Both the position numbers and the translations under genes were made by a program. Positions 36,243-46,113 of a DNA stretch of 64,000 bases are shown here, piece after piece. The stretch is from G965222335 sp965222335. Lineage in GTDB: Bacteria > Pseudomonadota > Gammaproteobacteria > Pseudomonadales > Halieaceae. The stretch spans positions 2,976,001 to 3,040,000 of the forward strand of contig OZ244944.1 in NCBI GenBank assembly GCA_965222335.1. Direction: 5' to 3'. Within the stretch, counting starts at the first letter, position 1. Each line of letters opens with the position of its first letter. Under the pieces are notes generated by a model that worked only from the letters and a program-made list of their open reading frames with translations, made no database searches and was not told where the DNA came from.

Positions 36243-36778
36243 TCTGCCGTAGACCGTCCCTGCCAACCGCGGCCAGTGGCAGTGTCCTGCTGGTGGCGAT
36301 GGTGGTGCTCTTGCTGCTGGGCCTGCTCGCGGCGGGCATCACGCGCACGGCCTCCCTGCAACTGCGCATGGCGGGGCACGATATGGCCGGCACCCGCGCG
36401 GATCATGCTGCCCAGGCGATGCTTGATGCCCTCGCGCCAGCGGTGGCGGAATTTCCGGTTGCCCGTCCGGTGGCTTACCGTCGATGTAATCCCGCGGCGA
36501 GTTGTGACGATAACAGTCTGGCCTGGCCGGTGCCCCCCGGTAACCTGGGACCGGCGGACTGGCGCTGGCAGATTGCCCTGGAGCGGCTCGCCCCGCACCG
36601 GGATGACAGCCTGCCACTGCACCTCACCGAGGACCGGGTCAGCTCGGATGTTGCCTTTGATGCGGTGCGGGTGGAGGCGCAGGTCAATCTGCAGACGGAC
36701 TCTGGTCTGCTGGAAGCGCAGGTCCGCCGTGGCTGGGCGCTGCTGGCGCCCGCCAGCGGCGGGGGGGCGCTACCGTGA
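36239..36778 (+). CDS. pilX: Type IV pilus minor pilin PilX
   Basis: 179 residues. ATG 36239 overlaps the pilW stop (ATGA). ASGSVLLVAMVVLLLLGLLAAGITRTASLQLRMAG is the PilX-type hydrophobic helix; the leader has Ser rather than the usual Gly-x-x-Glu start of major pilins, as is common for PilX. The globular part is short with one cysteine pair (CNPAASC). Its stop overlaps the pilY1 start (GTGA). Confidence 0.85.
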   Translation: MICRRPSLPTAASGSVLLVAMVVLLLLGLLAAGITRTASLQLRMAGHDMAGTRADHAAQAMLDALAPAVAEFPVARPVAYRRCNPAASCDDNSLAWPVPPGNLGPADWRWQIALERLAPHRDDSLPLHLTEDRVSSDVAFDAVRVEAQVNLQTDSGLLEAQVRRGWALLAPASGGGALP

Positions 36779-39700
36779 TCTGGCAGCGCGGAGCAGCGCG
36801 CTGGCTGCTGGTGCTCTGGCTGCTGGGGGCGGCTTCGCGCCCGGCGGCGGATGACATCGAGCTGCTGCTGGCCACACCCACGCCGGCGGACCCACTGCTT
36901 CTGGCGTTGTTGCTGGATCGGGAGGAGACACTGTTTGCGCCGCTGTGCACCTACGCCAGTAGCTGCCTGCCGCCCTTTATGGGTGGCGGCACCTATGGGC
37001 GATTGGCCCCCAGGGCGGCGGATGCCCCGGTCAGCGGGCGCGAGATACTCGCCGCGGTCCTGGCGGAAGTCCTGTCGCAAGCGGAATTGCCGGAGACGCA
37101 GCTTGCACTGCTGGGACCCACGGACGATGGTGCCGGCCGACTGGTCCAGGGGCTGGAGGATGCGGCCGCGATCGGGGAGGGCCTTGCTATCACCCTGGCT
37201 GCCTGGTCGCCTCTGCCAGGCGATATTGGTAACCGCGCCGATCGCGCCATGGCCATGCTGGCGACATGGTATCGCTACCTTGCCGGAGGACCGGTCGCCT
37301 CTGCCAGCGGTGGGGGTCTACCGGCAACCCATTCAAGCCAGCTATCCGCAGGGCGCTACCTGCCACCCACCCCGGGGGGCAGCTGCCCCAGGGTCCATGT
37401 CCTCCTGGCGTTGGACAAGGCTGCCGGGGCCCTGTCACCCGTCGGCGTGGCACCGGAGCTGGCAGCCCGTGCGGGATTGCCGCTGCCCGGGACCCTGCAG
37501 GGCTGGCTGGGGGCGCTGGGCGGGGAGTCGGTTGACTGGCTGCCGGGCTTGTCGGGCGCACAGCCCCTGGGGCTGACCTGGCTGGACCTTGCTGAACCGC
37601 CACCGGGGTCCGCGGCGGCTCGCCTGTCCCTGGCCCATCCGGCGAGGCTGGAAGCGCAACTGCTCGCGCGACTACGCCAGATCACGCTCAACCGGCCCCG
37701 CCCCCGATCGCCGGACGTTACCGGCGGACTGGTAGCGGCAACCAGCACCCCCGGCGGTCTCTACCTGCCCATGTATCAGCCCGGCCCTTTTCTGCCCTGG
37801 TCGGGGAACGTCAAGAAGCTGGCCTGGCGTGCCGGGTCGGGCGCTGGCGCCCCAGAGCTGGTCGACGCACGGGGTGAACCGGCGCTGGAGACCGACGGGC
37901 CTGATCTCGGGAGACTGCGATTCGATGCCCTGACCCTGTGGACGCAGGCGGCAATGTTGCCGCCCCCAGGCCATGCGGGTATTCCCGACGGCGCGGACGG
38001 TCGCGTGGTTGCCCGCGGCGGCGCGGGTCAGCACATTCCGGGTATCGAGCCCGGCAGTGGCGTGATTGGTGAGCGCAATCACGCCGGGGGGAGGCAGGTC
38101 TATGTGGACCCCGTTGCCACGGGCCCGGCGGACTTGCTGCCGCTGGATATCGATCTCGCGGACGACATGGGCCTGCAAGCGGCCCTGGGGGCCAGCAGCG
38201 CGGATGAGTCGAGGGAGCTGATCCGCTGGGCCCGGGGACAGGACGTGGACGACCTCGACCGGGACGGTGATCGCGCGGAGGCGCGGTCGTGGCTACTGGG
38301 GGAGGTACTGCACTCCCGGCCGCTGGTGGTGGACTACGGCGCACTGCCCGGTGGCACGCGGCGGCGGGTGATCTTCGGCTCGGGAGACGGGGCGCTGCAT
38401 ATCGTCGATGATCTCGACCCGGCGGGCGGCGATTCGGGTCGGGAGCGCTACGCCATCTACCTCCGGGAGCTGCTGGGTCTGGTCGGCCCCCGGCGGCGCG
38501 GCGATATCCCGGCGTCGCGGATGCGCTATGGCGTGGACGGCAGCCCGGTGCTGTTCCGGCACGATCGCAACGGCGACCGGGTGCTGGACCATCGCGACGG
38601 CGATGAGGTCCTGGTAATTGTCGGCCTGCGCCGTGGGGGTCGCAGCTACTATGCCTTTGACATCAGCGATCCGGATGCCCCGCCGCGGCTGCGCTGGAAG
38701 GTCGATGCGAGCAAGCCGGGGTTTGCGGACCTCGCTCTCAGTTTTTCCACGCCGGTAGTAGGCAAGGTTCGCTACGGCACCCAGCCGGTGGATGTACTGG
38801 TTTTCGGCGGCGGTTACCACGGCGGCTGGCTGGCGGATGGCAGTGGTCGCCTGGGCAAGGACGCCGGCCGCGGTCCCGATACCCGCGGCGCCGCGATCTT
38901 TATTGTGAATGCGCGCAGCGGCGAGCTGGTGTGGAAAGCCGAGCCGGGCACCACCGGCGTGGCCAGCAATACGCAGTTCCAGCACGCTGAGCTGGCACAC
39001 AGCATTCCCTCGGCAGTGTCCGCCCTCAGGTCCCCGGGCGGCGTGATTCACCGCCTCTACGTCGCGGATACGGGTGGCGGCCTGTGGCGCGTGGATCTGC
39101 CACCCGGGGAGGGGCCCGACCATCGCCGGGAGCACTGGTTCGCGAGCCAACTGGCCAGCCTGGCGGAAGCGGATGCCGCGGGCGACCGGCGATTCTTTCA
39201 TCCCCCGGACATCGTGCGCAGCCGCGACGCCGGCGGTGATTTTGATGGCGTAATCCTCGCCAGCGGCAATCGCGCCGACCCGCTGGAACTAGAGGCGCGC
39301 AATCTACTGGTATATATTCGCGACCGCCAGGTGAAAAGTGGCGACCCCGCGGTGCGCTCGCGTCGTACGCTGGCCGTGTCCGCACTCGCCGATCGCAGCG
39401 CCTGTGCGTTGACCGGTGCCACCGCCTGTGCCGTTACCGATGCGGGCTGGCGCCTTGCGCTGCCGGGGGCAGGGGAAAAGGCCCTGGCGTCTCCGGTGGT
39501 ACAGGGCGGGAGAGTCTTCCTGGTGACCTATACACCGCCGGCGGCCGATGCATGTGTCTCCCCGGCGGGGCAAAGTGCGCTGTACCTGCTGCAGCTCTCG
39601 GATGCGACGCCCACCCAGGCTGGCAAGGTGCGCTATGACCTGAACATTGAGGGTGCCGCCGCATTGCAGGTGGTACCCGGGCACCTGCTGTTGCCGGGCG

Positions 39701-39834
39701 TACCGCTTGCTGACATTGAGGGCGGTGTCGGGGAATCGCCGCCGGCGCGCCCCTGCGAGGGCCTGCTGTGTACCTTCAGTGGCCTCACGCGCTTGCCCCT
39801 TTACTGGCGGGATGTGCGCCATGACCTGGACTAG
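36775..39834 (+). CDS. pilY1: Type IV pilus tip adhesin/assembly protein PilY1
   Basis: 1,019 residues. GTG 36775 overlaps the pilX stop. A signal peptide (WLLVLWLLGAASRPAA) is followed by a long N-terminal region without an obvious DxSxS MIDAS motif, so a von Willebrand A domain is not recognisable. The C-terminal half is a PilC-type beta-propeller: LLGEVLHSRPLVVDYG, RVIFGSGDGALHIVDD and LVFGGGYHGG. DLDRDGDRAEAR (near 497) and DRNGDRVLDHRDGDEV (near 596) look like calcium-binding loops that control pilus retraction in Pseudomonas. The protein should sit at the pilus tip or outer membrane. Confidence 0.88.
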   Translation: MIWQRGAARWLLVLWLLGAASRPAADDIELLLATPTPADPLLLALLLDREETLFAPLCTYASSCLPPFMGGGTYGRLAPRAADAPVSGREILAAVLAEVLSQAELPETQLALLGPTDDGAGRLVQGLEDAAAIGEGLAITLAAWSPLPGDIGNRADRAMAMLATWYRYLAGGPVASASGGGLPATHSSQLSAGRYLPPTPGGSCPRVHVLLALDKAAGALSPVGVAPELAARAGLPLPGTLQGWLGALGGESVDWLPGLSGAQPLGLTWLDLAEPPPGSAAARLSLAHPARLEAQLLARLRQITLNRPRPRSPDVTGGLVAATSTPGGLYLPMYQPGPFLPWSGNVKKLAWRAGSGAGAPELVDARGEPALETDGPDLGRLRFDALTLWTQAAMLPPPGHAGIPDGADGRVVARGGAGQHIPGIEPGSGVIGERNHAGGRQVYVDPVATGPADLLPLDIDLADDMGLQAALGASSADESRELIRWARGQDVDDLDRDGDRAEARSWLLGEVLHSRPLVVDYGALPGGTRRRVIFGSGDGALHIVDDLDPAGGDSGRERYAIYLRELLGLVGPRRRGDIPASRMRYGVDGSPVLFRHDRNGDRVLDHRDGDEVLVIVGLRRGGRSYYAFDISDPDAPPRLRWKVDASKPGFADLALSFSTPVVGKVRYGTQPVDVLVFGGGYHGGWLADGSGRLGKDAGRGPDTRGAAIFIVNARSGELVWKAEPGTTGVASNTQFQHAELAHSIPSAVSALRSPGGVIHRLYVADTGGGLWRVDLPPGEGPDHRREHWFASQLASLAEADAAGDRRFFHPPDIVRSRDAGGDFDGVILASGNRADPLELEARNLLVYIRDRQVKSGDPAVRSRRTLAVSALADRSACALTGATACAVTDAGWRLALPGAGEKALASPVVQGGRVFLVTYTPPAADACVSPAGQSALYLLQLSDATPTQAGKVRYDLNIEGAAALQVVPGHLLLPGVPLADIEGGVGESPPARPCEGLLCTFSGLTRLPLYWRDVRHDLD

Positions 39835-40270
39835 GCCGCGCCGGGACGGGTTCAGCCTGATCGAGTTGCTGCTGGTGCTGGTGTTACTGGGGGTGTTATT
39901 GCTGGTGGCCCTGCCCGCCTACCAGCAGCAGTTGCTGCAGGGCCGCAGAATTCTGGCGGTCGCCGCGCTGCAGCAATTGCACCTGCGCCAGACACAGTAT
40001 TTCGTGCATCACCGGCGCTACGCGCCGAGCCTGAGCGAGTTGGGCTTTGCCGCCGATGAGCTGGCAGTGGATACGGGGGGTGAGCTGGTTGCCGGCGCGG
40101 GTCCGAGCCGCCTGTACCGTATCCGCCTGGCGGACGCGAGCGAGCAGGCTTATCAGTTGCTGGCCACGCCCCTGGGCGCCCAGGCCCGCGACCGGGAATG
40201 CCGCCTTTTGGGGCTGGATCAGAGTGGCCGGCGCGAGGCGATGCCCGGCAGCGTACAGCGCTGCTGGTAG
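39821..40270 (+). CDS. pilE: Type IV pilus minor pilin PilE
   Basis: 149 residues from ATG 39821, which overlaps the end of pilY1 by 14 nt. RRDG followed by FSLIELLLVLVLLGVLLLVALPAY is a classical prepilin signal with Glu 5. The C-terminal domain contains AALQQLHLRQTQYFVHHRRYAPSLSELGF and a cysteine pair (C-R-L ... RCW), matching PilE-type minor pilins that follow PilY1. It ends 4 bp before the convergent pilR gene with no terminator between. Confidence 0.9.
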   Translation: MTWTRPRRDGFSLIELLLVLVLLGVLLLVALPAYQQQLLQGRRILAVAALQQLHLRQTQYFVHHRRYAPSLSELGFAADELAVDTGGELVAGAGPSRLYRIRLADASEQAYQLLATPLGAQARDRECRLLGLDQSGRREAMPGSVQRCW

Positions 40271-40274
40271 GTCG

Positions 40275-41645
40275 CTAGTCTTCCAGCTTCAGCTTCTGCA
40301 GGCGATAGCGCAGGCTGCGGAAGCTGATCCCCAGCAGTTTGGCGGTCGCGGTCTTGTTCCAGCGGCACTGCTCGAGGGCGGCGCTGAGGATATGGCGTTC
40401 CACGTCCTCCAGGTAGCCCTCCAGATTGCCCAGGGCCGGGGCGATATCCTCCGGGAGGTCGGTAGTGCGGCCGTTCCCGCTGCCGCTGGGTGGTGACGCG
40501 AACTGCAGGTCCTCCGCGGTAATCTGTGAGCCTTCGCACAGGGCCCAGGCCCGCTCGAGGATGTTTTCCAGCTCGCGCACGTTGCCGGGAAAGTGGTACT
40601 GCCCCAGAGCCGTCAATGCGGCCTGGTCAAGAGCCGGGGGCGTATCCGGCTGGTCAGCGCCGATGCGCGCCAGCACGTGCTTGACCAGCGCCGCAAGGTC
40701 CTCAAGACGGTCACGCAGTGGCGGGACCTCCACGTCGATCACGTTGATCCGGTAGTACAGGTCATTGCGGAAGCGTCCGGCGGCGACCTCAGCCGCCAGA
40801 TCACGATGGGTGGCGCTGAGCAGGCGGACGTCCACGCTGACCTCCTCGCTGCTGCCCACCGGTCGGATCGATTTTTCCTGTATCGCCCGCAACAGTTTGA
40901 CCTGCATGGGCAGGGGCAGGTCGGCGACCTCGTCCAGGAAGAGGGTGCCGCCATTGGCGGCCTGGAACAGGCCGGGGTTGTCCCGGGTGGCACCGGTGAA
41001 GCTGCCCTTGAGGTGGCCAAACAGTTCGCTCTCCATGAGCTCGTGGGGGATGGCGCCGCAGTTGACCGCGATGAAGTTGTGGCTTGCCCGCGGCCCGTTG
41101 TTGTGGATGAGCCGCGCCACCACCTCCTTGCCGCTGCCCGACTCCCCGCGAATGTGCACGGGGGCCTGGCTGCGCGCGAGTTTCAGCGCCTGCTGCCGCA
41201 GTCGCGCAATCACGGGAGTGTCGCCGATCAGCTGCGGGCCACTGATCTGTTGCTGGGCGTGCGGGCCCTCGTCCTGCTCCGCATTGAGGCTCAGCGCCGC
41301 GCTGACCAGGGTGCGCAGGTTATCCAGTTCTATCGGTTTGCTGATGAAATCAAAGGCGCCCGCCTTGAGTGCGGAAATCGCGGTCTCCACGCTGCCATGG
41401 GCGGTGATCATAGCCACTGGTACGTGGGGGAAGGCGCCCTGGATATGCTCGACCAGACTGATGCCGTTGCCGTCGGGCAGGCGCATGTCGGTGAGGCAGA
41501 GGTCCGGCACCCGGTCCGCGAGGGCGTCTTTGGCCTCGGCCAGGGTGGCTGCGCAGTGGGTATCCAGCCCCATGCGCGACAGCGTAATGGCCAATAACTC
41601 GCGGATAGCGGGTTCGTCGTCGACGATCAGAACAGTTTGTTTCAT
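40275..41645 (-). CDS. pilR: Type IV pilus response regulator PilR (sigma-54 activator)
   Basis: 456 residues. Receiver domain 1-115 with phosphoacceptor Asp 53 (LTDMRLPDG) and Lys 103 (SKPIEL). AAA+ domain with Walker A GESGSGKE at 167-174, sigma-54 contact loop GSFTGA at 214-219 (usually GAFTGA), Walker B TLFLDEV and an arginine-rich sensor. The C terminus is a Fis-type helix-turn-helix (WNKTATAKLLGISFRSLRYRL). It activates transcription, classically of the major pilin gene, which is not in the window. Encoded just after pilS with 55 bp between. Confidence 0.95.
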   Translation of the reverse strand: MKQTVLIVDDEPAIRELLAITLSRMGLDTHCAATLAEAKDALADRVPDLCLTDMRLPDGNGISLVEHIQGAFPHVPVAMITAHGSVETAISALKAGAFDFISKPIELDNLRTLVSAALSLNAEQDEGPHAQQQISGPQLIGDTPVIARLRQQALKLARSQAPVHIRGESGSGKEVVARLIHNNGPRASHNFIAVNCGAIPHELMESELFGHLKGSFTGATRDNPGLFQAANGGTLFLDEVADLPLPMQVKLLRAIQEKSIRPVGSSEEVSVDVRLLSATHRDLAAEVAAGRFRNDLYYRINVIDVEVPPLRDRLEDLAALVKHVLARIGADQPDTPPALDQAALTALGQYHFPGNVRELENILERAWALCEGSQITAEDLQFASPPSGSGNGRTTDLPEDIAPALGNLEGYLEDVERHILSAALEQCRWNKTATAKLLGISFRSLRYRLQKLKLED

Positions 41646-41700
41646 AAGTTCCAGTGTAAACCGAATTCAGCGCTTTGGCTGCGCACCGCGCTACCTGCGG

Positions 41701-43287
41701 CTATAGCGCGCGCTTGTTCAGCGCCACACGAAAACAGCTTTCGCCCTCCGGGGTAGTGAGGTAGCTGAGGGTCGCGTTGTTGATCTCGCACAGCTCCTGG
41801 CAGAGGTACAGGCCCATGCCGCTGCCCGACTCGACCGTGGTAAAGAAGGGCTCAAACAGCTTGGAGCGGTCTTCCGGCGGAACGCCCTCGCCCTGATCGA
41901 TGACGTCGATCAGGCACTGGCTGGAGCCAAAATCGAGGGTGACGACAATGTGCGCAGTCTCCTTGCCGGTGGCCAGTTTGCTGTGGCGCAGGGCATTGTC
42001 CAACAGGTTGCTGAGCACCCGGCGCAGGTTTTCGGCGTCGAATTCCACCAGCAGGTCGCGGTAGCTGCAGTCCACGCTGATATCGGCGCGACGATTGAGC
42101 GTGGACAGGTAGTCCTCGACAAAGCTGTCGAGCCATTCGGCCAGCATCAGGTATTCCGGGCGCGGCGGTTCCCGGCGGGATATCTGCATTACGCTCTCGA
42201 CGATCTGGTTCACCCGCAGGCTGTGTTCCTGGATGATTTCCGCCATGCGCCGGTCTCCCTCGTCGAGGTTTTCCGACTCTTCCAGCAACTGCGCCGCGTG
42301 ACTGATGGCGCCCAGGGGGTTGCGAATCTCGTGGGCGATACTGGCGGTAAGGCGACCCAGGGACGTGAGCTTGAGTGCCTGGGCATATTGCGTAACCGGC
42401 GTGTAATCCTCTACAAACACCAGCGCCTCACCGTTGCCGGGCGACAGCTCGCGGAAATGGGCGATGACCTGGGGGGTGCCCTCTTGCACGCTGAAGGGCT
42501 GGGCGCGAAGCAGCCCGGTGTCGCGCCAGTGTTCGTACTGATAGGCCAACTCGTCGCTGTACTCGGCCAGCTGGCGGCCCTGGTCCATGGCGATTGGCCG
42601 GTCCGGCACCAGCAGGGCGGAGGCCGCCTTGTTCATCACCCTGACCTGGCCATCGCTGTTGACCAGGAGAATCCCGGTCTGCATGTGCTGTACGATCTGC
42701 TCGTTCAGGCGCTGCAGGTTGTACAGGTCACTGGCGCGGGCCTGGGCGAGTTCCTCTGCCCGGCCCAACCGGCCCGCGATAGCCTGGACCATCAGGGAAA
42801 CCGAAAACAGCAGCAGCCCCAGCAGCCCCGCAGGGAAGAAGGCATTGATGTCGACCTCGTCTGCCACCACAAGTCTGGCGGTATCGAGCAGGGTCGCCAG
42901 CACCGCCACCGCGGCCACGAGGGTCGCCAGGGTGCGATTGCTGAGCATCACCGCGCTGGCAGCGATGGTGATCACCAGCAGGATCGGCAGGCCGCTGACC
43001 ATCCCACCGCTGGCGTCGGACAGCAGGGTGATCGCGACAATATCGACCAGGAACACCAGGAACAGGTAGCGGTGGTTGTGATGCCAGGTGGCGGAGAGTG
43101 AACCCATCAGGACCACGGCGGTGGCGAGGTAGGCAATGGCCACCGCGAGGTACAGGGAGGGGTTGACCCCACCCACCAGCTGGCGCGTATTGGGGCTGAT
43201 GAGCATGATCAGCAGGACCACGGCGAGCAGCGAGCGGTAAGCGACGTAGATCCGGAACAGGGTGGTGTTCTGGCGCTGGCTGCCCAT
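41701..43287 (-). CDS. pilS: Type IV pilus sensor histidine kinase PilS
   Basis: 528 residues from the ATG at 43287 (an upstream extension lacks family character). Six membrane helices in the first 190 residues, then a PAS-like region (LNEQIVQHMQTGILLVNSDGQVRVMN), then the kinase core: IAHEIRNPLGAISHAAQLL with the phosphorylated His, NLLDNALRH as N box, and GSGMGLYLCQEL as G box. In Pseudomonas PilS senses pilin monomers in the membrane. Cotranscribed with pilR and divergent from nadE. Confidence 0.93.
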   Translation of the reverse strand: MGSQRQNTTLFRIYVAYRSLLAVVLLIMLISPNTRQLVGGVNPSLYLAVAIAYLATAVVLMGSLSATWHHNHRYLFLVFLVDIVAITLLSDASGGMVSGLPILLVITIAASAVMLSNRTLATLVAAVAVLATLLDTARLVVADEVDINAFFPAGLLGLLLFSVSLMVQAIAGRLGRAEELAQARASDLYNLQRLNEQIVQHMQTGILLVNSDGQVRVMNKAASALLVPDRPIAMDQGRQLAEYSDELAYQYEHWRDTGLLRAQPFSVQEGTPQVIAHFRELSPGNGEALVFVEDYTPVTQYAQALKLTSLGRLTASIAHEIRNPLGAISHAAQLLEESENLDEGDRRMAEIIQEHSLRVNQIVESVMQISRREPPRPEYLMLAEWLDSFVEDYLSTLNRRADISVDCSYRDLLVEFDAENLRRVLSNLLDNALRHSKLATGKETAHIVVTLDFGSSQCLIDVIDQGEGVPPEDRSKLFEPFFTTVESGSGMGLYLCQELCEINNATLSYLTTPEGESCFRVALNKRAL

Positions 43288-43475
43288 GCTCACGGGCCGG
43301 GTAAGGATGGCGGGGCGGTTCAAGGTCGCGGTGCCTGCTCTCGTGTCCTGTCTGGTTGATTCGCGTGGCTCGCCCAAGTGTATCAGGGTCCGGCGCGGGC
43401 GAAAGCCGCGGGCTGGCAACCGGCTGGGCTTTCCCGGAAAATGGCGTCCCCGGTTTCTTACAGGCAGACCCTGGC

Positions 43476-45134
43476 ATGACCACCCTGAATATCCTCATGG
43501 CCCAGATGAACACCCTGGTGGGTGACTTTGACGGCAATACCGGCAAGGTCATCGATGCCCTGCGCCGGGCCGAGGCCGGGTACACGGCCCCCGTGGTGGT
43601 GTGCCCGGAGCTCACCCTGAGTGGTTACCCGCCGGAGGACCTGCTGCTGCGGCCCAGCATAGAGGTGCGGGTGGCCCGGTCCCTGGAGCAAATCTGCGCC
43701 GCGATGACCGGCGACGCCTGGCTGGTAGTGGGTTACCCCCGACGCATTGGTACCGCGCTGTATAACGTGGCCGGCGTGTTGCATCGCGGCCGGGTGGTGG
43801 CGGAGTACCGCAAGCAGTGCCTGCCCAACTACCAGGTATTTGACGAGAAGCGCTATTTCCAGACCGGGGACGCCCCCTGCGTGGTGAACATCCAGGGCCT
43901 GCAGGTGGGAATTACCGTGTGCGAGGATATCTGGGAACCCGGCCCCGCCAACCAGGCGGCCGCCGCCGGTGCCGAACTGCTGCTGAATATCAATTCTTCC
44001 CCCTACCACCGGGGCAAGCGCGGTGAGCGCTGGCGTTTAGTGGGCGAGCGCGCACGGGTAGCCGGCATTCCCATCGTTTACGTGAACCAGGTGGGAGGCC
44101 AGGATGAACTGGTGTTCGACGGCGGCTCCTTCGCCGTCAGCGCGTCAGGAGAGGTGTGTGCCGCGGCGCCCAATTTCGAGGAGGGTGAGTACTGGCTGCA
44201 GGCGTCACATGCGGGCAAGGACAGCGACCCGGCGGCGACCAACGCGCCCCTCAGCCTCGGCGGCATGGCTGTTGCGCCGCCCCTGGATGAACTGGAGGCC
44301 ACCTGGCATGCGTTGGTGCTGGGGCTGCGGGACTATGTTGACAAGAACCGCTTTCGCGGCGTGGTCCTGGGCTTGTCCGGCGGGGTGGACTCGGCGCTGA
44401 CCCTGGCCCTGGCGGTGGACGCCCTGGGGCCCGACCGGGTCGAGGCGGTGATGATGCCTTTTCGCTACACCTCGCAGATGAGTGTCGAGGACGCGGCAGG
44501 GCAATCGCGCACCCTGGGCGTGAAGCACCAGGTGATATCGATCGAGCCGATGTACGAGGCCTTTATGGCGGCACTGGCGGAGGAGTTCGCGGGGCTGGCC
44601 CCGGATACCACCGAGGAGAACCTGCAGGCCCGCTGTCGCGGCGTGGTGCTGATGTCCCTGTCCAACAAGAAGGGGCTGCTGGTACTGACCACCGGCAACA
44701 AGAGCGAGCTGGCGGTGGGCTATTCCACCCTGTACGGGGATATGGCCGGCGGGTTCGACCCGATCAAGGACGTGCCCAAGACCCTGGTCTACGAACTGTG
44801 TCGCTATCGCAATCGCCTGGGGCCCTGTATCCCCGAGCGGGTGATCGAACGCCCGCCCTCGGCGGAACTGGCGCCGGGCCAGGAAGACCAGGACAGCCTG
44901 CCGCCCTACGATGTGCTGGATCGGATTCTCGAGCTGTACGTGGAACAGGACTGCAGCGCCACCGCGATTATCGCCGCCGGGATGGACCCCGCGGACGTAC
45001 ACCGGGTGCTGCGCCTGGTGGATATGAATGAGTACAAGCGCCGGCAGGCGCCGATTGGCGTGCGCATTACCCAACGCGGCTTCGGTCGCGACCGGCGCTA
45101 CCCGATAACCTCCGGCTGGACCCTGGGGGACTGA
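43476..45134 (+). CDS. nadE: Glutamine-dependent NAD+ synthetase
   Basis: 552 residues from ATG 43476. The N-terminal nitrilase-type glutaminase domain has its Glu in VVCPELTLSGYPPEDLL, Lys in YRKQCLPNYQVFDE and Cys in ITVCEDIWEP. The C-terminal synthetase has the P-loop LGLSGGVDSALTL and TTGNKSELAVGYSTLYGDMAGGF. It amidates deamido-NAD with ammonia from glutamine, the last step of NAD synthesis. Divergent from pilS; convergent with bamD with 12 bp between the stops. Confidence 0.95.
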   Translation: MTTLNILMAQMNTLVGDFDGNTGKVIDALRRAEAGYTAPVVVCPELTLSGYPPEDLLLRPSIEVRVARSLEQICAAMTGDAWLVVGYPRRIGTALYNVAGVLHRGRVVAEYRKQCLPNYQVFDEKRYFQTGDAPCVVNIQGLQVGITVCEDIWEPGPANQAAAAGAELLLNINSSPYHRGKRGERWRLVGERARVAGIPIVYVNQVGGQDELVFDGGSFAVSASGEVCAAAPNFEEGEYWLQASHAGKDSDPAATNAPLSLGGMAVAPPLDELEATWHALVLGLRDYVDKNRFRGVVLGLSGGVDSALTLALAVDALGPDRVEAVMMPFRYTSQMSVEDAAGQSRTLGVKHQVISIEPMYEAFMAALAEEFAGLAPDTTEENLQARCRGVVLMSLSNKKGLLVLTTGNKSELAVGYSTLYGDMAGGFDPIKDVPKTLVYELCRYRNRLGPCIPERVIERPPSAELAPGQEDQDSLPPYDVLDRILELYVEQDCSATAIIAAGMDPADVHRVLRLVDMNEYKRRQAPIGVRITQRGFGRDRRYPITSGWTLGD

Positions 45135-45146
45135 ACAGCGCTGCCC

Positions 45147-46043
45147 CTACAAGGGTACCCGGTTATCGAACTGCGGCGGTTCCGGCGGGTCGAACAGGCC
45201 GAAGCTGAGCTTGTTGATCCAGGAGCGCTGCACCCCGTCCAGGGTAAAGCTGCTCTCGAATTCGCCGTCCCTGTTCAGGGAGGGGTGCTCCGGATAGTTA
45301 TGCGCCAGCACGTCAATCGCATCCTGGGCGAGGTCGTTCATGCCCAGCAGGATATAACCCTGGGCCATCACCGCCAGGCCATCGGCCACGGCGGGGGTGC
45401 GCTGGAAATGCTCCACCACGTAGCGGCCGCGGTTGGCCGCCGCCAGGTAGGCACCACGGCGGAAGTAGTAGTTGGCGACATTGATCTCGTGGCGCGCCAG
45501 CAGGTTGCGCAGGTAAACCATGCGCGCCTTGGCATCGGCGGCGTAGGGGCTGTTGGGGAAGCGGGACACCAGCTGCGCGAACTCGGCGAAGGCCTCACGG
45601 GCGTGGCTGGTATCGCGCTTGGTTTCATCGGTGGGCAAAAAGCGCGCGAAAATATCCTGGTTGCCAGTGTAGGCCGACAGGCCCTTCATGTAATAGGCAT
45701 AATCGACGTTGGGGTGCTGGGGGTGCAGCCGGATAAAGCGATCCGCTGCCTCCACCGCCGCCTCGTGCTCGTAGGCGCCGTAGTGGGCGTAGATAATTTC
45801 CAGCTGTGCCTGCTCGGCGTACTTGCCGAAGGGGTAGCGCGATTCCAGCAGCTGCAGGCTGCGGACCGCCAGATCATAGCTGCGGGCGTTGAGATAGCGC
45901 TGAGCGTCCTCGTACATCTGTTGTTCGCCGGCGTCGGCGGAGATGTCGGGGCCGTCGTTGCCGGAGCAGGCCACCAGCGTGGCGGCCAGCGCCAGGGCGG
46001 CAATTAATTTTAAGGAATTCAACAATTTAGGGACCAGTGGCAT
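45147..46043 (-). CDS. bamD: Outer-membrane protein assembly factor BamD
   Basis: 298 residues. The lipoprotein signal (LALAATLVAC, Cys 26) is followed by five TPR-like repeats: AGEQQMYEDAQRYLNARSY, LLESRYPFGKYAEQAQLE, ADRFIRLHPQHPNVDYAYYMKGL and so on, as in BamD/ComL. BamD is an essential partner of BamA in inserting barrels such as the DUF481 protein. The C terminus (SWINKLSFGLFDPPEPPQF) is longer than in E. coli. Divergent from rluD with a 70-bp shared promoter region. Confidence 0.94.
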   Translation of the reverse strand: MPLVPKLLNSLKLIAALALAATLVACSGNDGPDISADAGEQQMYEDAQRYLNARSYDLAVRSLQLLESRYPFGKYAEQAQLEIIYAHYGAYEHEAAVEAADRFIRLHPQHPNVDYAYYMKGLSAYTGNQDIFARFLPTDETKRDTSHAREAFAEFAQLVSRFPNSPYAADAKARMVYLRNLLARHEINVANYYFRRGAYLAAANRGRYVVEHFQRTPAVADGLAVMAQGYILLGMNDLAQDAIDVLAHNYPEHPSLNRDGEFESSFTLDGVQRSWINKLSFGLFDPPEPPQFDNRVPL

Positions 46044-46113
46044 GTTAGACTGTGGACGCGTTTGTGACCGCGTATTTAACCACAGCGGGCCGGGGGCTTA
46101 AACAGGTATTGTG

